The position numbers were made by a program, and so were the translations under genes. From Arcuatula senhousia (taxonomy: Eukaryota > Mollusca > Bivalvia > Mytilida > Mytilidae): a DNA stretch of 64,000 nt. Below are positions 1 to 11,520 of this stretch, piece by piece. Position 1 is the stretch's first letter; each line of letters starts with the position of its first letter. Where the stretch lies: the NCBI GenBank assembly GCA_963971305.1, contig OZ020305.1, forward strand, positions 43,907,717 to 43,971,716. Reading direction: 5' to 3'. The notes under the pieces are model-generated. The model did not search any database. It saw only the letters and a list, made by a program, of their open reading frames with translations, and was not told where the DNA came from.

Positions 1-1792
1 GCAAATAACTCAAAAACGGTAACAGATATCAAAATTCTGGCATAGGTAAAAGTGATCAGCACCTCAAGATCTACCTGCCCAGAAATTTTCAAGAAGATCC
101 AACAACCGATGTAGGAGTTATTTCCCTTTTTCTGGATTTTTTCAAAATTTTGCACTTATTTAGCCCTATATCTTGAAAACTATACAAGATATTTTAAAAA
201 TTCAAATTGCATATGATTAAGCACATCAAGATCTACATTTCATGTAATTAGGTCAAAGCTGTAGAACCATTTCTTTTAGGAGTTATGGCCCTTAAAGCGT
301 CAAAATTTACCATTTTTCATTACTTTTACCAAGAATTTCAAAGATTAACTTGTCTGACACCATACATCCAACTTCAACCAAACTTGGCACAGTTGTTTAA
401 TAGCATTAATGCTACAATTCTATTGTTTGGATTTATGATTCCTCAAAAAATATGGCCTCCATGGCTTAAAATAGAACATAGGGGGCAAATTACAGTTTTT
501 TTGCAAATAACTCAAAAACGGTAACATATCAAAATTCTGATTGGAGACAAAAGTGATTAGCATCTCAAGATCTACCTGCTCTGAAATTTTCAGGAAGATC
601 CAACAAAGGACATAGGAGTTATTGCCCTTTTTCTGGATTTTTTCAAAATTTTGCACTTATTTAGCCCTATATCTTGAAAACTATACAAGATATTTTAAAA
701 ATTCAAATTGCATATGATTAAGCACATCAAGATCTACATTTCATGTAATTAGGTCAAAGCTGTAGAACCATTTCTTTTAGGTGTTATGGCCCTTAAAGCG
801 TCAAAATTTACCATTTTTCATTACTTTTACCAAGAATTTCAAAGATTAACTTGTCTGACACCATACATCCAACTTCAACCAAACTTGGCACAGTTGTTTA
901 ATAGCATTAATGCTACAATTCTATTGTTTGGATTTTTGATTCCTCAAAAAATATGGCCTCCATGGCTTAAAATAGAACATAGGGGGCAAATTACAGTTTT
1001 TTGCAAATAACTCAAAAACGGTAACATATCAAAATTCTGATTGGAGACAAAAGTGATTAGCATCTCAAGATCTACCTGCTCTGAAATTTTCAGGAAGATC
1101 CATAAAAGGACATAGGAGTTATTGCCCTTTTTCTGGATTTTTTCAAAATTTTGCACTTGTTTAGCCCTATATCTTGAAAACTATACAAGATATTTCAAAA
1201 ATTCAAATTGCATATGATTAAGCACATCAAGATCTACAATTCATGTAATTAGGTCAAAGCTGTAGAACCATTTCTTTTAGGAGTTATGGCCCTTAGAGCG
1301 TCAATATTTACCGTTGTTCATTACTTTCCCCCCTCCCCCCCCCCCGACTTGTCTGAAACAGTAAGACCAACTGCATCTTAACATGGCACACTGTTTGATA
1401 GCTTATATGCTACAACTTTATCGTTCAGATTTTTGATTCGTAAAAAAACATGGCCACCATGGATAAAAATAGAACATAGGGGCAAATTTCATTTTTTTGC
1501 TAATAACTCAAAACTGGTTTCAGATATCAAAATTGTGCAAGAATCAAAAGTGATCAGCATAATAAGATCTACCTGTCCTGAAATTTCGGAAAAGATCTGA
1601 CTGCTGATGTGGGAGTTATTGTTCTTTTTCCTAATTTTTGCCAAATTTGCACTTATTAAGCCCAATGTCTTGAAAACTAACCAAGATATTTCATAAAATT
1701 AAATCGCATATGGTTAAACACAATAATATCTACAAATATATGTATCTGTGTAGTTCAGGTGAGCGATTCAGGCTCTTGGGAGCCTCTTGTTT
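1..1792 (+). repeat. ~500-bp tandem-repeat element, right end with hairpin
   Basis: The motif GCAAATAACTCAAAAACGG recurs at 1, 503 and 1003, and a diverged form starts at 1499, giving a period of about 500 bp. The second and third units are almost identical and the fourth is diverged. The left end lies outside the window. The right end (1756-1792) reads CAGGTGAGCGATTCAGG, then a hairpin (AGGCTCT/GGAGCCT with an internal mismatch), then CTTGTT. Open frames inside are by-products of the periodicity: the same 70-79 codon frames recur per unit and match nothing I know. The family recurs at 14935-16022 and inverted at 33096-34591. Confidence 0.85.
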
Positions 1793-1962
1793 TATTTTGA
1801 TTGAGAATAAAAGTGATCAGCACCTTAAAATCCACCATATTGTCAGATGACCCCCTTATTAATCTTATGACCCTTTCAACGTCAAATAGATTTTGCCTAA
1901 TAACCTTTACTTCAGGCACAAATGTCAGGTGAGCGATTCAGGCTCCTGGGAGCCTCTTGTTA
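1793..1962 (+). repeat. Second hairpin right end of the same family, head to tail
   Basis: A short segment resembling the inner part of the ~500-bp unit (AAAAGTGATCAGCACCT) leads into a second GTGAGCGATTCAGG plus AGGCTCCTGGGAGCCT hairpin end at 1926-1962. The right terminus is therefore present twice in a row, 170 bp apart. A partial second insertion or a terminal duplication would both explain this. Confidence 0.7.
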
Positions 1963-2495
1963 TATAGAAGTGATTGTAAGAAGTCTGCTTTATATTAATG
2001 ACGAATCAAATCAGCAAGAAAAGGTACATAAAACATGCTCATTTAAATCGTAATTGATTCCTGAAAACCACGTACACCATACTGAACAAATATGAAAGTT
2101 GAGCATGCCGATTATTTGGTCCTCAATACAAGGTGGGTTTTTTTTCTTAGACTCATTGATTACAAGATAAATCTTGTATAATCGACTACTAGATATATTT
2201 TCCTGTTTTCCATTTTTTTTAAATAATGCGTTAAATTAGCTGCGTCAATCGTCATTTGAGTTGTGGAATTGAACTACAACAACATCCCGTTTCATAAGCT
2301 TTTCACACACTTTGCAGTTTTAATCACATTTGTCATGGTCCTTTTTCTGTTTTGACATTTTGCAATTTAGTTAAATTATCCATCGACTAGAATTGCCATG
2401 ATTTCGTTTTAATCCTCTCTGAATACAAAGATTGGTGAATTTGGAAATACTGGTCTGATTTAGTACTTTGATTTATCTAAAATGATTTGATGGCA

Positions 2496-2840
2496 AACAG
2501 CAGTTTTTGCAAATAATATTACAGAAACTAGTACCAAAAGTCTGACAAAAGGTGAAAGAGAACAGTACCTCTTTAAATTTTGACAAAGATCAGATATCAC
2601 ATACAACATTATTACTGGTTTTTTTTTAACTTGTGCTTAACATTCTGAAACAATGTTTTATATTTGAGTAGTTTAAAGCACATTTGGCACTACAGTTGAA
2701 GATGTCGGATAATAAACGCCCTAAACGAGTTATTGCCCTTTAAAATATTTTTTCAGGATGTGCTCAAATAGAGAATAGTCACATCCACGGTTACATTTTA
2801 AGACAGGTGAGCGATTCATGCTCCTCGGATCCTCTTGGTT
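2496..2840 (+). repeat. Diverged copy of the GTGAGCG-ended element
   Basis: The stretch runs from TTTTTGCAAATAA through GGGCGTTTATT-like text and GAGTTATTGCCCTTT to a mutated right end at 2804-2840 (CAGGTGAGCGATTCATG, then a damaged hairpin). The order of motifs follows the unit at 1-1792, but identity is much lower, so this is an old copy. Confidence 0.5.
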
Positions 2841-4076
2841 AGGATAACACTCTATCTTACTAATACCAAGCAGACAATTAAGAGGAAAAGTGTTCATATC
2901 AGTGAAGAAATTAACGAAAATTTGTTTCAGTAGCGAAAACATTAAACTTTTGGTTTTTCAACTTACTACCTTGATTCGCATATTTCGAAACTTTTATTTT
3001 AAGTTTACACCGAGGCAGCTGTAAATAAAGCATATGGGTTATTTTGAAAAAGACCCACAAGTTGAAACAATGAATCAGAGGAAACGATTTCAAATTTGCG
3101 CCAAAAAGTTTCAAACTCCCCACTGACTATCCACTTTAGATTTAGAACGCTATTTTTCTAATACGTTATTTCGATCGGAAGTTCGGTTTTTCTCTTTCAA
3201 TGGACATCTGATGTGCTTTGCATACAATTATTTTAGATTTACAATAATCTTCAAAATCTGGAGGCTTGACCAAATCTAAAGGACCTGTAGAATCTCCATG
3301 CAGAAGACTAAATTGACCGTCCCTATAGCATTCACTCTATTTTCCAATGGCAGTCAAAACTAAACTCCCTGATTTGCCTTTTGTCGCCTTTTTCACATCA
3401 TCATATTTTCATGTTCATTGCCTCACCCCTTTTAGTTCAGGATATAGCCGAAATCGCGCAGATTGGGAGTATAGCCATAACTAACTAGTGTGAGAAAACA
3501 GCTGCGTTCTTTTTTGATTTTCCACAATAGGTGCGCTTTACGGCGAGATAGAGTGTTCAGGTATGGGACGGGCGATCTGGAAACACTCAATGCAACTAAG
3601 CTACTTGTCCGTTTTCGATTTCCGCGTGCATGTATAATTATGATTTTAGAATACAAAGATATCCTGAGAAACCTAAAAGACCAAACAACTCAAATTAGAT
3701 CTCATGCATGCAAAACCTGCCAATATTCTAGTTGGACTATCACTAACTCTCGTCAGTTCTCCATGTCTTTGCAACTTTCAAAATCTGCGTCATATTTTGG
3801 AGTATAATGTCACGCCAACTTTCACACTCGAGCAACTAAATTTGAGATTGTGATTAAAACTTTTGATATTTACATGTACCTCGAAGTATTACGAAGTATT
3901 AGAGGCCCAGCACTTGTTTCTGTCAAAATTAGTTAGGAATGTCTTTTTGCGATACCCTAAGACAAAAAAAATAAACTTTCGCATCTATAATTCTGCAAAT
4001 ATTTGGCAATCTTATCCCTATTAAGACTTAATAATACTATCAACTCTTATTAATTTCATAAAATAGCAGGCGACTC
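2841..4076. other. No recognised feature
   Basis: AT-rich single-copy-looking sequence. The longest open frame (3490-3807, plus) has no recognisable domain, no clear splice sites and unremarkable codon content, so I do not call it. Confidence 0.5.
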
Positions 4077-4570
4077 CTTAGGTGCCTGTATCCCATGCGG
4101 GGACCGGGAGGCCGAATAGGCCCGCAGCGGCGGTAAAGTCCACTAAAGAGCCCTCAGAAACTTGACATCAGGTAAGGCCGCTTAGCCTATAAAGCGACTG
4201 GGATGTGTGCATGTGTGCCCCATGTGGTTGAATGGGGCAGCCATGTCATAATGTATGGAGGGGTCGTCAGGCTATAATGCGGAAAACCTGACCGCAAACC
4301 ATATTGGGCTAACGTGTGTGGAGAAGGCCAGGCTTCATGCACGTACAAGACCCCTTTGTGGACCACTGTAGTGCACCGCATAAGCAAAATTTTCAGCCCC
4401 TACCCACCTCTCCCTTTTCCATGTGGTCTTCAAAATTAACTGCTTTGTTTCCCACCCCATCCCAAAATTTCGTTTATCACCGTTTTCATGTTCATCGACT
4501 TTATATTACCTATATAGCATTGCAAGGGCGTTAAATACAAAAAAAAACCTCACTCACTTAGGTTCCTGTA
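4077..4570 (+). mobile_element. SINE-like element with TSD
   Basis: The body (4091-4556) starts TCCCATGCGGGGACCGGGAGG, continues GCCGAATAGGCCCGCAGC and ends GGGCGTTAAATAC with a CTCACTCA tail. It is flanked by a 14-bp repeat with one mismatch: CTTAGGTGCCTGTA (4077-4090) and CTTAGGTTCCTGTA (4557-4570). That is a target-site duplication and supports insertion by target-primed reverse transcription. The head is homologous to the first ~75 bp of the LINE at 17480, and the whole body to the copies at 41441 and 61114. I see no convincing pol III A and B boxes. Open frames inside are shadows. Confidence 0.85.
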
Positions 4571-5519
4571 AATCTTATTTCATTGTCAATACTCAAATAA
4601 AGACCAAATTAACCCCGTATATCAAAAAATACCAATGGCCCAAAGCAGTGATATATATAAAACCAGTCTTTAAAAAAACTCATTCGAGCACTCTGATCGA
4701 CATTATTTAGTCATTATCAGGATAAGAACAAATTGAAACAACAATTTAATCGTTGAAAGTTCAAATACAAGTAACTGAATAGCTCTAGATCTCTTGTAGA
4801 ACATTGAGCGAATGTTAACGTTTATTACGAAATGTTCTTTAAGTACTTTGTCGTAGTTGACACTCTTGTGCATTAGCACGAAATCCATAATCTTGGTTAC
4901 CCTAAGTCTCTTTACCATAAATTTATGACTACCATCCACTGCCACGAAGGATTGTTTGTTTCATCGATTGCATAATTCCTAAAAAGACGAAGCTCACGAT
5001 TACGATTTATTCTGATGTTCTCTCTGTGAATATCAGAGTGATTCATCAATTGTTATATGCCTCTCTGACGTAATACAGATACATCCATAGAAAAAGAAAA
5101 AGTTCAAATACATAGACTCTGGAATCAATACAATTCCGTGTTGCATTCATCAAATATAAGCCAATTTTCAATTACATCCCGCTTCTTGTGTTTGGTCGTT
5201 TTGGTTGATTTACTAGAAAATGTAATTTGGCGTAGTCATTCCAGCATAATATTGTGTTATTTACTTAGATCTTAGTTTGTTATCTATCAAATGAATGAGA
5301 CTAAGGACAAATAGCTCGGTCAACATGGAAATATTCATCATTACGACCACTTGATTTATCGTCTATCATATTTTGATACCATAAATATAGCAGGGTCTTT
5401 CAATTCAGGACTTCCTAATAGCTCCCAGCAATGCAAGGTTGAAATTAACGAAGCACAATTTATCAACACGACATTCTTTTGAAAAAAGCATAAAAGACTT
5501 TGCGGAAATATTATGAGAA
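4571..5519. other. No recognised feature
   Basis: AT-rich sequence. No repeat family seen elsewhere in the window, no domain-bearing frame. Confidence 0.45.
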
Positions 5520-5830
5520 TCTAGATGTGTCGACTGCTATTATGCGAGCGTAGCGAGCTCACTATTGTAGAGAGTCTGCCAAATTGCACGAGACTCAAAA
5601 TACGATGGTTGAAAATAAATTCTGTCACCGGAAACATTCGATTTTCGGAAGTTTTCGAAAATGTCTGCGCGTGCTGAAAAATTGCGGGAAATAGTAATAC
5701 TTCGTCCCAAATTATCTCGTCCCAGGCATTATTCGAAATTATCAATGGAATAGATTATATTTTTGTATATACGCGAGCTTTTAAGGCAATGCCTTTCTCA
5801 TATTAAAAGTGGTATAATAACTTAATATAT
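5520..5830 (-). repeat. Dispersed repeat fragment
   Basis: Contains TGCGAGCGTAGCGAGC, CGTCCCAAATTATCTCGTCCCA and GCAATGCCTTTCTCATATTA. The reverse complement of the last phrase recurs near 49727 (ATATGAAAAAGGCATTGCC), and GGGACGAGCTGC occurs near 49910. This suggests two opposite-strand fragments of one old family. Boundaries are uncertain. Confidence 0.35.
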
Positions 5831-6654
5831 GGCTTCTTAAATTGATACAACTCCAGCCAAATTGCATGTGAATTTTTCATGTTCCTGTGGTCTCCGAAAA
5901 TCCACTTTCATGAATGATCGAACCATTAAATGAATATTAAACTGTTATCATAAGTTTAATATATTATTTACTTACGATTCGTTTGAAATATTGTTAACTA
6001 GTGGTTCACGCAGGACTTCATAATAGCAATAAAGAATCATATTTTACATTAAGTTGTCAAACACCGTACCATATTAAAATTTGTATTTTATATTTAAATT
6101 GTCTTAAAGGTAATTCAATAGGTCCATCTAAATTGAACGATTGCTTCACAAAGAGGAAGCTCTATAGAGGACCACTCATGCATTCAGATTTGACACCTGG
6201 CCAGCCCAGGTAAATCACAGGTAGCCAGATCTATTTTATGTTTAAATACATTGTACTTTTACTTGAAAAGTTACTTCAGACTAGATATAAAGATCCTTTT
6301 TAATATTTTATATAATTTGTAACTTTGATTATGTAGCTAACCATTGCAGAACTTTGGAGTTTTTTTCCATGGTGAAACATAATTGATTTTCCTTCTTTGT
6401 AATTTTGTTACTACCCAATTCACACAAAACGCTATATATTTTTTGTATGTATATTTCTTTGCAATTTCTTTTGGAAAGAATATCCTCCGTAACCGACTAT
6501 TAGACCAAGGTTATAAAAAAATACGTCTCATACGATCTCTAAAAAAATTCTTTCTCCGTTATCAGCCACTGGTAGACGAAATGGTTAGTGCTTGCTTTGA
6601 TTAGTGTTTAACTGGTTGATGTACTGAGATGATCACCTTAGCATCCCTAATATG
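5831..6654. other. No recognised feature
   Basis: AT-rich. The open frames here (6001-6213 and 6383-6604, plus) show no domain. Confidence 0.4.
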
Positions 6655-6669
6655 TATCTACCAGACCCA

Positions 6670-6770
6670 AAAATCGCAATGGAAGGGTGAGGTTTGGCGC
6701 GCCTTAAAACCTGGTTTAACCCACCATTTCTTTTGAAATGCCTGTCCCAAATCAGGACCATTGCGATTTT
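6670..6770 (-). mobile_element. 101-bp MITE-like element, 13-bp TIRs
   Basis: AAAATCGCAATGG at 6670-6682 is the exact reverse complement of CCATTGCGATTTT at 6758-6770. Between them, read on the minus strand, is CAGGCATTTC, then a GGTGGGTTAAACCAGG phrase, then GGCGCGCC AAACCTC. The same internal phrase recurs at 11640-11735, near 17180-17215 and at 49095-49200, so this is a dispersed family. No coding capacity. Confidence 0.65.
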
Positions 6771-6854
6771 CAATTTTTCCGGTATGATCTCCTAGTTTTG
6801 TCTCGTCTTATACATGTATATGGAAATTTGAGATTGATTCTCCAAGTTCGGGTA

Positions 6855-7320
6855 TTAGTCCCCTACCGGCGAAAGCCTCAGTTTTCCACGTTTTTATTCT
6901 AAACACTTATAGATAATGAACTGATTTTTGGTATGTGAGTTAACCTTGATGAGTTACAGATCAAGTTAGAGTTTTGTGCCGGTCCACAAATTTTTATGGG
7001 AGTTATGGCCCTTTGAACTTTGAAAATTCACTAAAATTTCAGTTTTCCGCACTTTTTATCTACATGTAAATGCTTATAGAAAATGAACTGATTTTTTGTC
7101 TGTGAGTTAACCTTAATGAGTTACAGATCAAGTATGAGTTTTCTGCCGGTTCACAAATTTTTGTGGGAGTTATGGCCTTTTGAAGTTTGAAAATCCATTG
7201 CAATTTTATTTTCTACACTTTTTTATTGTTCCTTGTGGATAATAAAATGATCAAGTTTAGGTATTCATTTGTTAAACAAATTGTTACTGGCGACTGAAAT
7301 ATGAGGCCGGTAGGGGACTA
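6855..7320. mobile_element. Short non-autonomous element, 15-bp TIRs, tandem core
   Basis: TAGTCCCCTACCGGC (6855-6869) and GCCGGTAGGGGACTA (7306-7320) are perfect inverted repeats. The interior holds about two and a half copies of a ~160-bp unit beginning near TTTTCC..CTTTTTAT and containing AATGAACTGATTTTT, GAGTTACAGATCAAGT and GGGAGTTATGGCC (6885 and 7040, partial at 7195). No target-site duplication is certain. Confidence 0.65.
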
Positions 7321-7632
7321 TGTATTGTTTTGCGATACTCTCAGAATGCTTGTTATGTTATTTCCTTTATTTTAAACATAAAAAACATTTTCTGTCAATA
7401 CAAGTTGAATGTAGAAATATGCAATATATCAACAAAAATAATAAGGACAATTAATTTTCATTTATTTTAGTGTTAAAGTGTAAATACATTTCAAATGATC
7501 TTTTATTTTTGAAACCAGACACGAGAACAAATTTATTCAAAATGACAATTTAGAGTTTTAATGCATAATATTGTATTTTGATACTTCAAAACTGAAGCAT
7601 AATACAAATCTAAAACATCGTGTGAAGAAAAC

Positions 7633-7850
7633 ATCATTCCCAACAACATGTGAAGTACACTTATATCCCAAACAAATTAAAATGTGGAGGACAATTATAT
7701 CTTGGCCAAATGTGATGTACACTTATATCCCAAACAAAATCTGAAATACACGTACATCCAAAATGAAAGTGAAGTTGTATATCCCAACAAAATGTGAGGT
7801 ACACATATATCCCAATCAAATTGTAAAAAAATGCACATCCTAATATTGAA
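7633..7850. repeat. Degenerate ~45-bp minisatellite, part 1
   Basis: About five diverged units built on AATGTGAAGTACACTTATATCCCAAAC. Related units reappear at 8155-8250 (CACATACATTCCAATCAA, CACATGTATCCCAAATCAA), so the array appears split by the sequence between. Confidence 0.55.
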
Positions 7851-7924
7851 TTAAGCATTAGATTTCTAATATTTTTTGTTATTAAAATTTTCTATTGTTA
7901 AATTTAAAATTATTTAAAACACCA

Positions 7925-8130
7925 GGTTCCTTGTACTGCACATGGTCGATATCCTAGGTGCTGGATTTGGCTTCCCTGTTCGGACTGCTTGGCTTTGAGT
8001 ACTTTTCATTCAATACTTTTGGTTTTCGACTTCCAATGTTTTGTTTCAAATGCTGTTGATGACAGGTAACTCCCTAAAATATCGATATACAGCAAACCTT
8101 TTATATCCGTTTTGGTATTGTATATTAAAT
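7925..8130 (+). repeat. Dispersed repeat, copy 1
   Basis: TGGTCGATATCCTAGGTG (7944-7961) through GAGTACTTTTCATT, TTCCAATGTTTT and GTAACTCCCTAAAATAT is matched in the same order at 58627-58790. It lies between the two halves of the minisatellite and may be what split it. Confidence 0.5.
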
Positions 8131-8154
8131 TGATAAAACTGAGAAGTGAGAAAA

Positions 8155-8250
8155 GCACATACATTCCAATCAAAATAAGGTGAAATCAACATTTGGAGCA
8201 ACTTTTGTGAAGAAACACATGTATCCCAAATCAAATTTGTAAAAAAAAAA
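8155..8250. repeat. Degenerate ~45-bp minisatellite, part 2
   Basis: Two further diverged units of the array at 7633-7850, ending in a poly-A run. Confidence 0.45.
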
Positions 8251-8334
8251 ATATTAAAAAGAAACTGATCATTTAGATTTATTTAATACTACATGTATCA
8301 GAAACAACTGGGACATTCTATTATTCTAGGTGAA

Positions 8335-8590
8335 AGAATCAGAGGAACCAATGGGGTATCCGAATGTCAAAAGTCCGAAAGGCAGATACCAAACCAGTAA
8401 ACACCAACAAGAACGGGAAAAAAACAGACAACATGTAAAACTTGGAAACACAAAAATAACTGAATATCAATCAACAACGCGAACTCCAGTCAACAACGCG
8501 AACTCCAGTCGAGAGTGAACTCAGGTGCTCCAGAAGAGTAAACAGTTCCTGCTTGCTATATCACACCCGTCGCGTTGCCAACAGTCAATT
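8335..8590 (+). repeat. Dispersed SINE-like repeat
   Basis: GGGGTATCCGAATGTCAAAAG, ACACCAACAAGAACGGG, AACAACGCGAACTCCAGTC (in duplicate), AACTCAGGTGCTCC and CACCCGTCGCGTTGCC occur in this order. The first part matches 27010-27190 and (reversed) 39045-39275; the last part matches 47650-47850 and (reversed) 51945-52040. The open frame across it is incidental. Confidence 0.6.
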
Positions 8591-8760
8591 CAGTGTGTCA
8601 AATCTGAAAATTGGTAAAGGAAGACAAAACAGAATCCTATGACAAACAAACATCTGCACTCATCTGAGAGATCTAAATCCCATATTTGTCTATAAGTGCA
8701 TGATGTCTCTCGTTAAATTTCTTGAGTGAAGACAGCAACCGTGGAGCAACATGACCCTGT

Positions 8761-8830
8761 GGAAATTTCGACATATTACTATACTTGGAAGTCACGTGAC
8801 TTCCAAGTATAGTAATATGTCGAAATTTCC
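8761..8830. repeat. 70-bp perfect palindrome with no spacer
   Basis: Thirty-five bases (8761-8795) are followed immediately by their exact reverse complement (8796-8830), centred on CACGTG. Symmetry breaks at once outside. Related words (TCACGTGAC near 8941, ATGACTTCCAAGTACACGG near 9164) lie close by, so it may be the head-to-head junction of two copies of a local sequence. It could fold as a 35-bp cruciform or RNA hairpin. Confidence 0.9.
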
Positions 8831-9920
8831 TCCGCATCCCGAGACGTATAGCATCTAATTTTATGTGCTTTCAATATTTCAAATGATGATATAGTATTTT
8901 CTATATTTTTCATTACCTTTTTTAAAGTACATTTTGTGTATCACGTGACTTTAGTCACCTGTGCGATGAAGAAATATATTTTAGCGGGTATATACAAATT
9001 ACTAGTATAGAATTTAAAACCATTAATGCTTAATATAAAATTTACCGGAATATAGATTTCATATCGTTGTAAGATAGCGTGGTTCATACATAAATAAAGA
9101 TCTACTTAAATTCATGAGTTGCTTTCTTCCACAGCACTAATCGCTCGCCTTCGTTCAAAAATGACTTCCAAGTACACGGTACCAACAGTACTTTGATTAT
9201 GATATGCAAAATTTCATTTGCGCCACAAGGTTGCATTAATTTGCGCTTTTCTATAGCTAAGGTAACGGGTATTCAGATTTTGATTTAGAGTTTAAGGTCA
9301 GCTGATTTCAATTAATGGACCAGAATCATTGAATTCACATTATAATGACCAGTTAAAATCGAACCACCCAAATATATTCATGTTTGTAGACGTGATACAG
9401 AAAAGTCAGACTTCAACTTACATAAAAATGAGATCACTAGGTACCCCGGCAGTAGCAAGACGATATCAGAAAAAAGTTGGACTTTCCTACAAGGAATGAA
9501 TACGTTGGAACAGTTTCTTACAAGTTCAGTGCGAGAGTAGATATGTAAAGTCCTACTGAGATAATGTTAGGATAGTGCTTTCAGTCTATTTGATATTTGT
9601 TTTAATGCAAATATTGTGTGTTATACAAATGTAGTATGAAATTGCCTTTAAAAAACACCATATTTTTTTTATAATATTTAAGTATTTAAGTATTTATCTG
9701 CATTTTTGGCACAGATGAAACATTTATGAAAAGGCGCAAATACAGTACAAAATGTATAGTTTGCGGCTCAAATGAAATATTTTATAGAACAAAAGCTATG
9801 CACCGACAGGTAAATCTGTCCACCTGTTATTTACCAATTGAATGCATGCGTGGTCCTCCAAAGAGCTAACTTTCAGTAAATTAAAAATTTGGTATTTAAG
9901 TTTTGTTATATAAATAGTAT
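8831..9920. other. No recognised feature
   Basis: AT-rich sequence with no repeat family seen elsewhere and no coding signal. Confidence 0.4.
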
Positions 9921-10050
9921 ACTTACCATCACAAATTTAGATCACAGGTACTAGCAGCTTCATTGAACCGGAACCGAGACAAAGAAAACTGATGACCTTT
10001 AGCTGACCGGGATTTACCCGACACTGACCTCTCAACTTCATCTTTTTCCA
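9921..10050. repeat. Inverted terminal repeat of DIRS-like element, left
   Basis: Read on the plus strand it aligns to the reverse complement of 14601-14739 over about 130 bp with scattered differences. Confidence 0.75.
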
Positions 10051-10198
10051 ATCCAGCACAGACTGGACTAAAATGGGGATGAAGGGGAAGGGGGGACCTC
10101 AGATTTGTGATGCTAAGTATTTATATAAGAAAACTTAAATTTAATGCTAAAATTTATATTTTTATAGTAATAAATACATGTACCTTACCATCACAAGT

Positions 10199-10513
10199 TT
10201 AGATAACAGAATGCAACAAATCGCCGAATCCTCCTATAGTCTTTTGAGCAGAAACTAGGGGTCCAAAGGCATAGCGGTTATCAGAATGATGTATCGTGGA
10301 ACGAACATTATGATAAATGAAAGCATTTACCTGCTGACAGATTCTCTGAGAGTGAGACAGACTTGAAATAATAAAGGAAGAGGCAATAGCCCTTACTTCA
10401 TGAGCCTTAACAGAATATTTGGATAAAATAGCCCCAACTGATTTATAGGCTTGTGCAACAGTGTTACAAATCCAATAAGAAATGGATTTAGCAGAAATGT
10501 CCTTCTTGTCCAT
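10199..10513 (-). pseudogene. Tyrosine recombinase C-terminal part (DIRS YR)
   Basis: 104 codons from the only ATG in frame, though the real domain would begin further upstream. It reads KSISYWICNTVAQAYKS, then KAHEVRAIASSF, then a Tyr-containing tail. The H-E-V-R block resembles the HxxR box of DIRS tyrosine recombinases, which cut and join DNA through a tyrosine instead of using a DDE integrase. The N-terminal catalytic arginine region is not in this frame, so the gene is truncated or frameshifted. It sits at the element's 3' side, next to the left inverted repeat, as expected for the last gene on the minus strand. Confidence 0.65.
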
Positions 10514-10682
10514 CTTTATTGGAACAAATAAGCTAGAAAAAACCTTGTGCCCTTATGTGGCACGTCCTCCTTAAATAGGCCTCCAAAATACGGACAGGAT
10601 AGAACTGTGAAAAAAAATGATTTGGGAGAGCTTAAACAACTATAAGACAAGAGCCTTTATCACAAAGCTGGTTCTTAGCTAG

Positions 10683-10860
10683 AAAAGCAGGATAATTTTA
10701 AAGAGTTACAGAAGATCTATCTGCTGAAAATCAAAGACAACAAAAGCAGGATAATTTTAAAGAGTTACAGAGCATCAATCTGCTGAAAATCAAAAACAAC
10801 AAAAGCAGGATAATTTTAAAGAGTTACAGAGGATCTATCTGCTGAAAATCAAAGACAAGC
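10683..10860. repeat. Three tandem copies of a ~59-bp unit
   Basis: AGCAGGATAATTTTAAAGAG recurs at about 10686, 10745 and 10804, each followed by GTTACAGA and ATCTGCTGAAAATCAAA. The local triplication lies within the DIRS-like element between the YR and the RNase H-linker remnants. Confidence 0.8.
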
Positions 10861-11159
10861 GTCTGAAAAAAAGAGCATGAAGCTCACTTCTTCTACGTTC
10901 AATAGAGAAATTCCTAAGAAGTAGAGAAAGGCCTATCTTGACCTTAATCTGACCCTACTGAAAGCTGTATAGTGCGAGCTATAGCTGAACTATAATTCCT
11001 GATGGTGGAGGGAGATTATCCTTTCTCAATTAAGAGTAAAACAAAGAAATTAGATAATTGTTGTGCACAAACTTGGAGTGGATCAATCTGTTCTGACACA
11101 CACCAAGAAAAGAAGATTTACCACTTGGAGTCATAGACAAGTCCTGTAGATTGTCTGAC

Positions 11160-11520
11160 TGATTTAGTAATGCAAGTGGTTGCTTGTTCAGAAAATCCCT
11201 TTATTTCTTACTAATGCATCTCCTGATAGCAGACATGCGTGCAGATGGGGTTTCTCTTTTCCTTGATGCACTTTTCTTCCTTTGAATTGAGCCAGAAACT
11301 CTCTTCTCAGAGGAAGACAGAGGATTAGCACACGACAGAAGGAGAAGTTCTGGAAACCAAGACTGTCTCGGCCATGCCGGAGCTATAAGAATGGTCTTGC
11401 AACAATCTAGACGAATTTTCTAAAGAATCTGAAATACGAGACGAAATGGGGGAGATGAAATTGAACATTACATTCCATGAAAGGCTCAAAGCTTCTACTG
11501 CCCAGGCCCTCTGAACTGGA
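11160..11520 (-). pseudogene. DIRS linker remnant between RT/RNase H and YR
   Basis: The minus-strand translation contains PAWPRQSWFPELLLLSCA and, further on, RETPSARMSAIRRC. The P-A-W-P-R-Q-x-W-F-P-E-L block is characteristic of the region after RNase H in DIRS-type polyproteins. Stops and frameshifts interrupt it. RNase H itself cannot be followed, so it is deleted or too diverged. Confidence 0.5.

Noticed and set aside
285..1156. Recurring 70-79 codon frames on both strands
   Set aside because: The same frames recur with each ~500-bp repeat unit and have no protein features.
1324..1345. C-rich run as a structural (G-quadruplex or i-motif) signal, with similar G runs at 25541, 35587 and 51181
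   Set aside because: Simple homopolymer runs without four separated tracts; no context to support a function.
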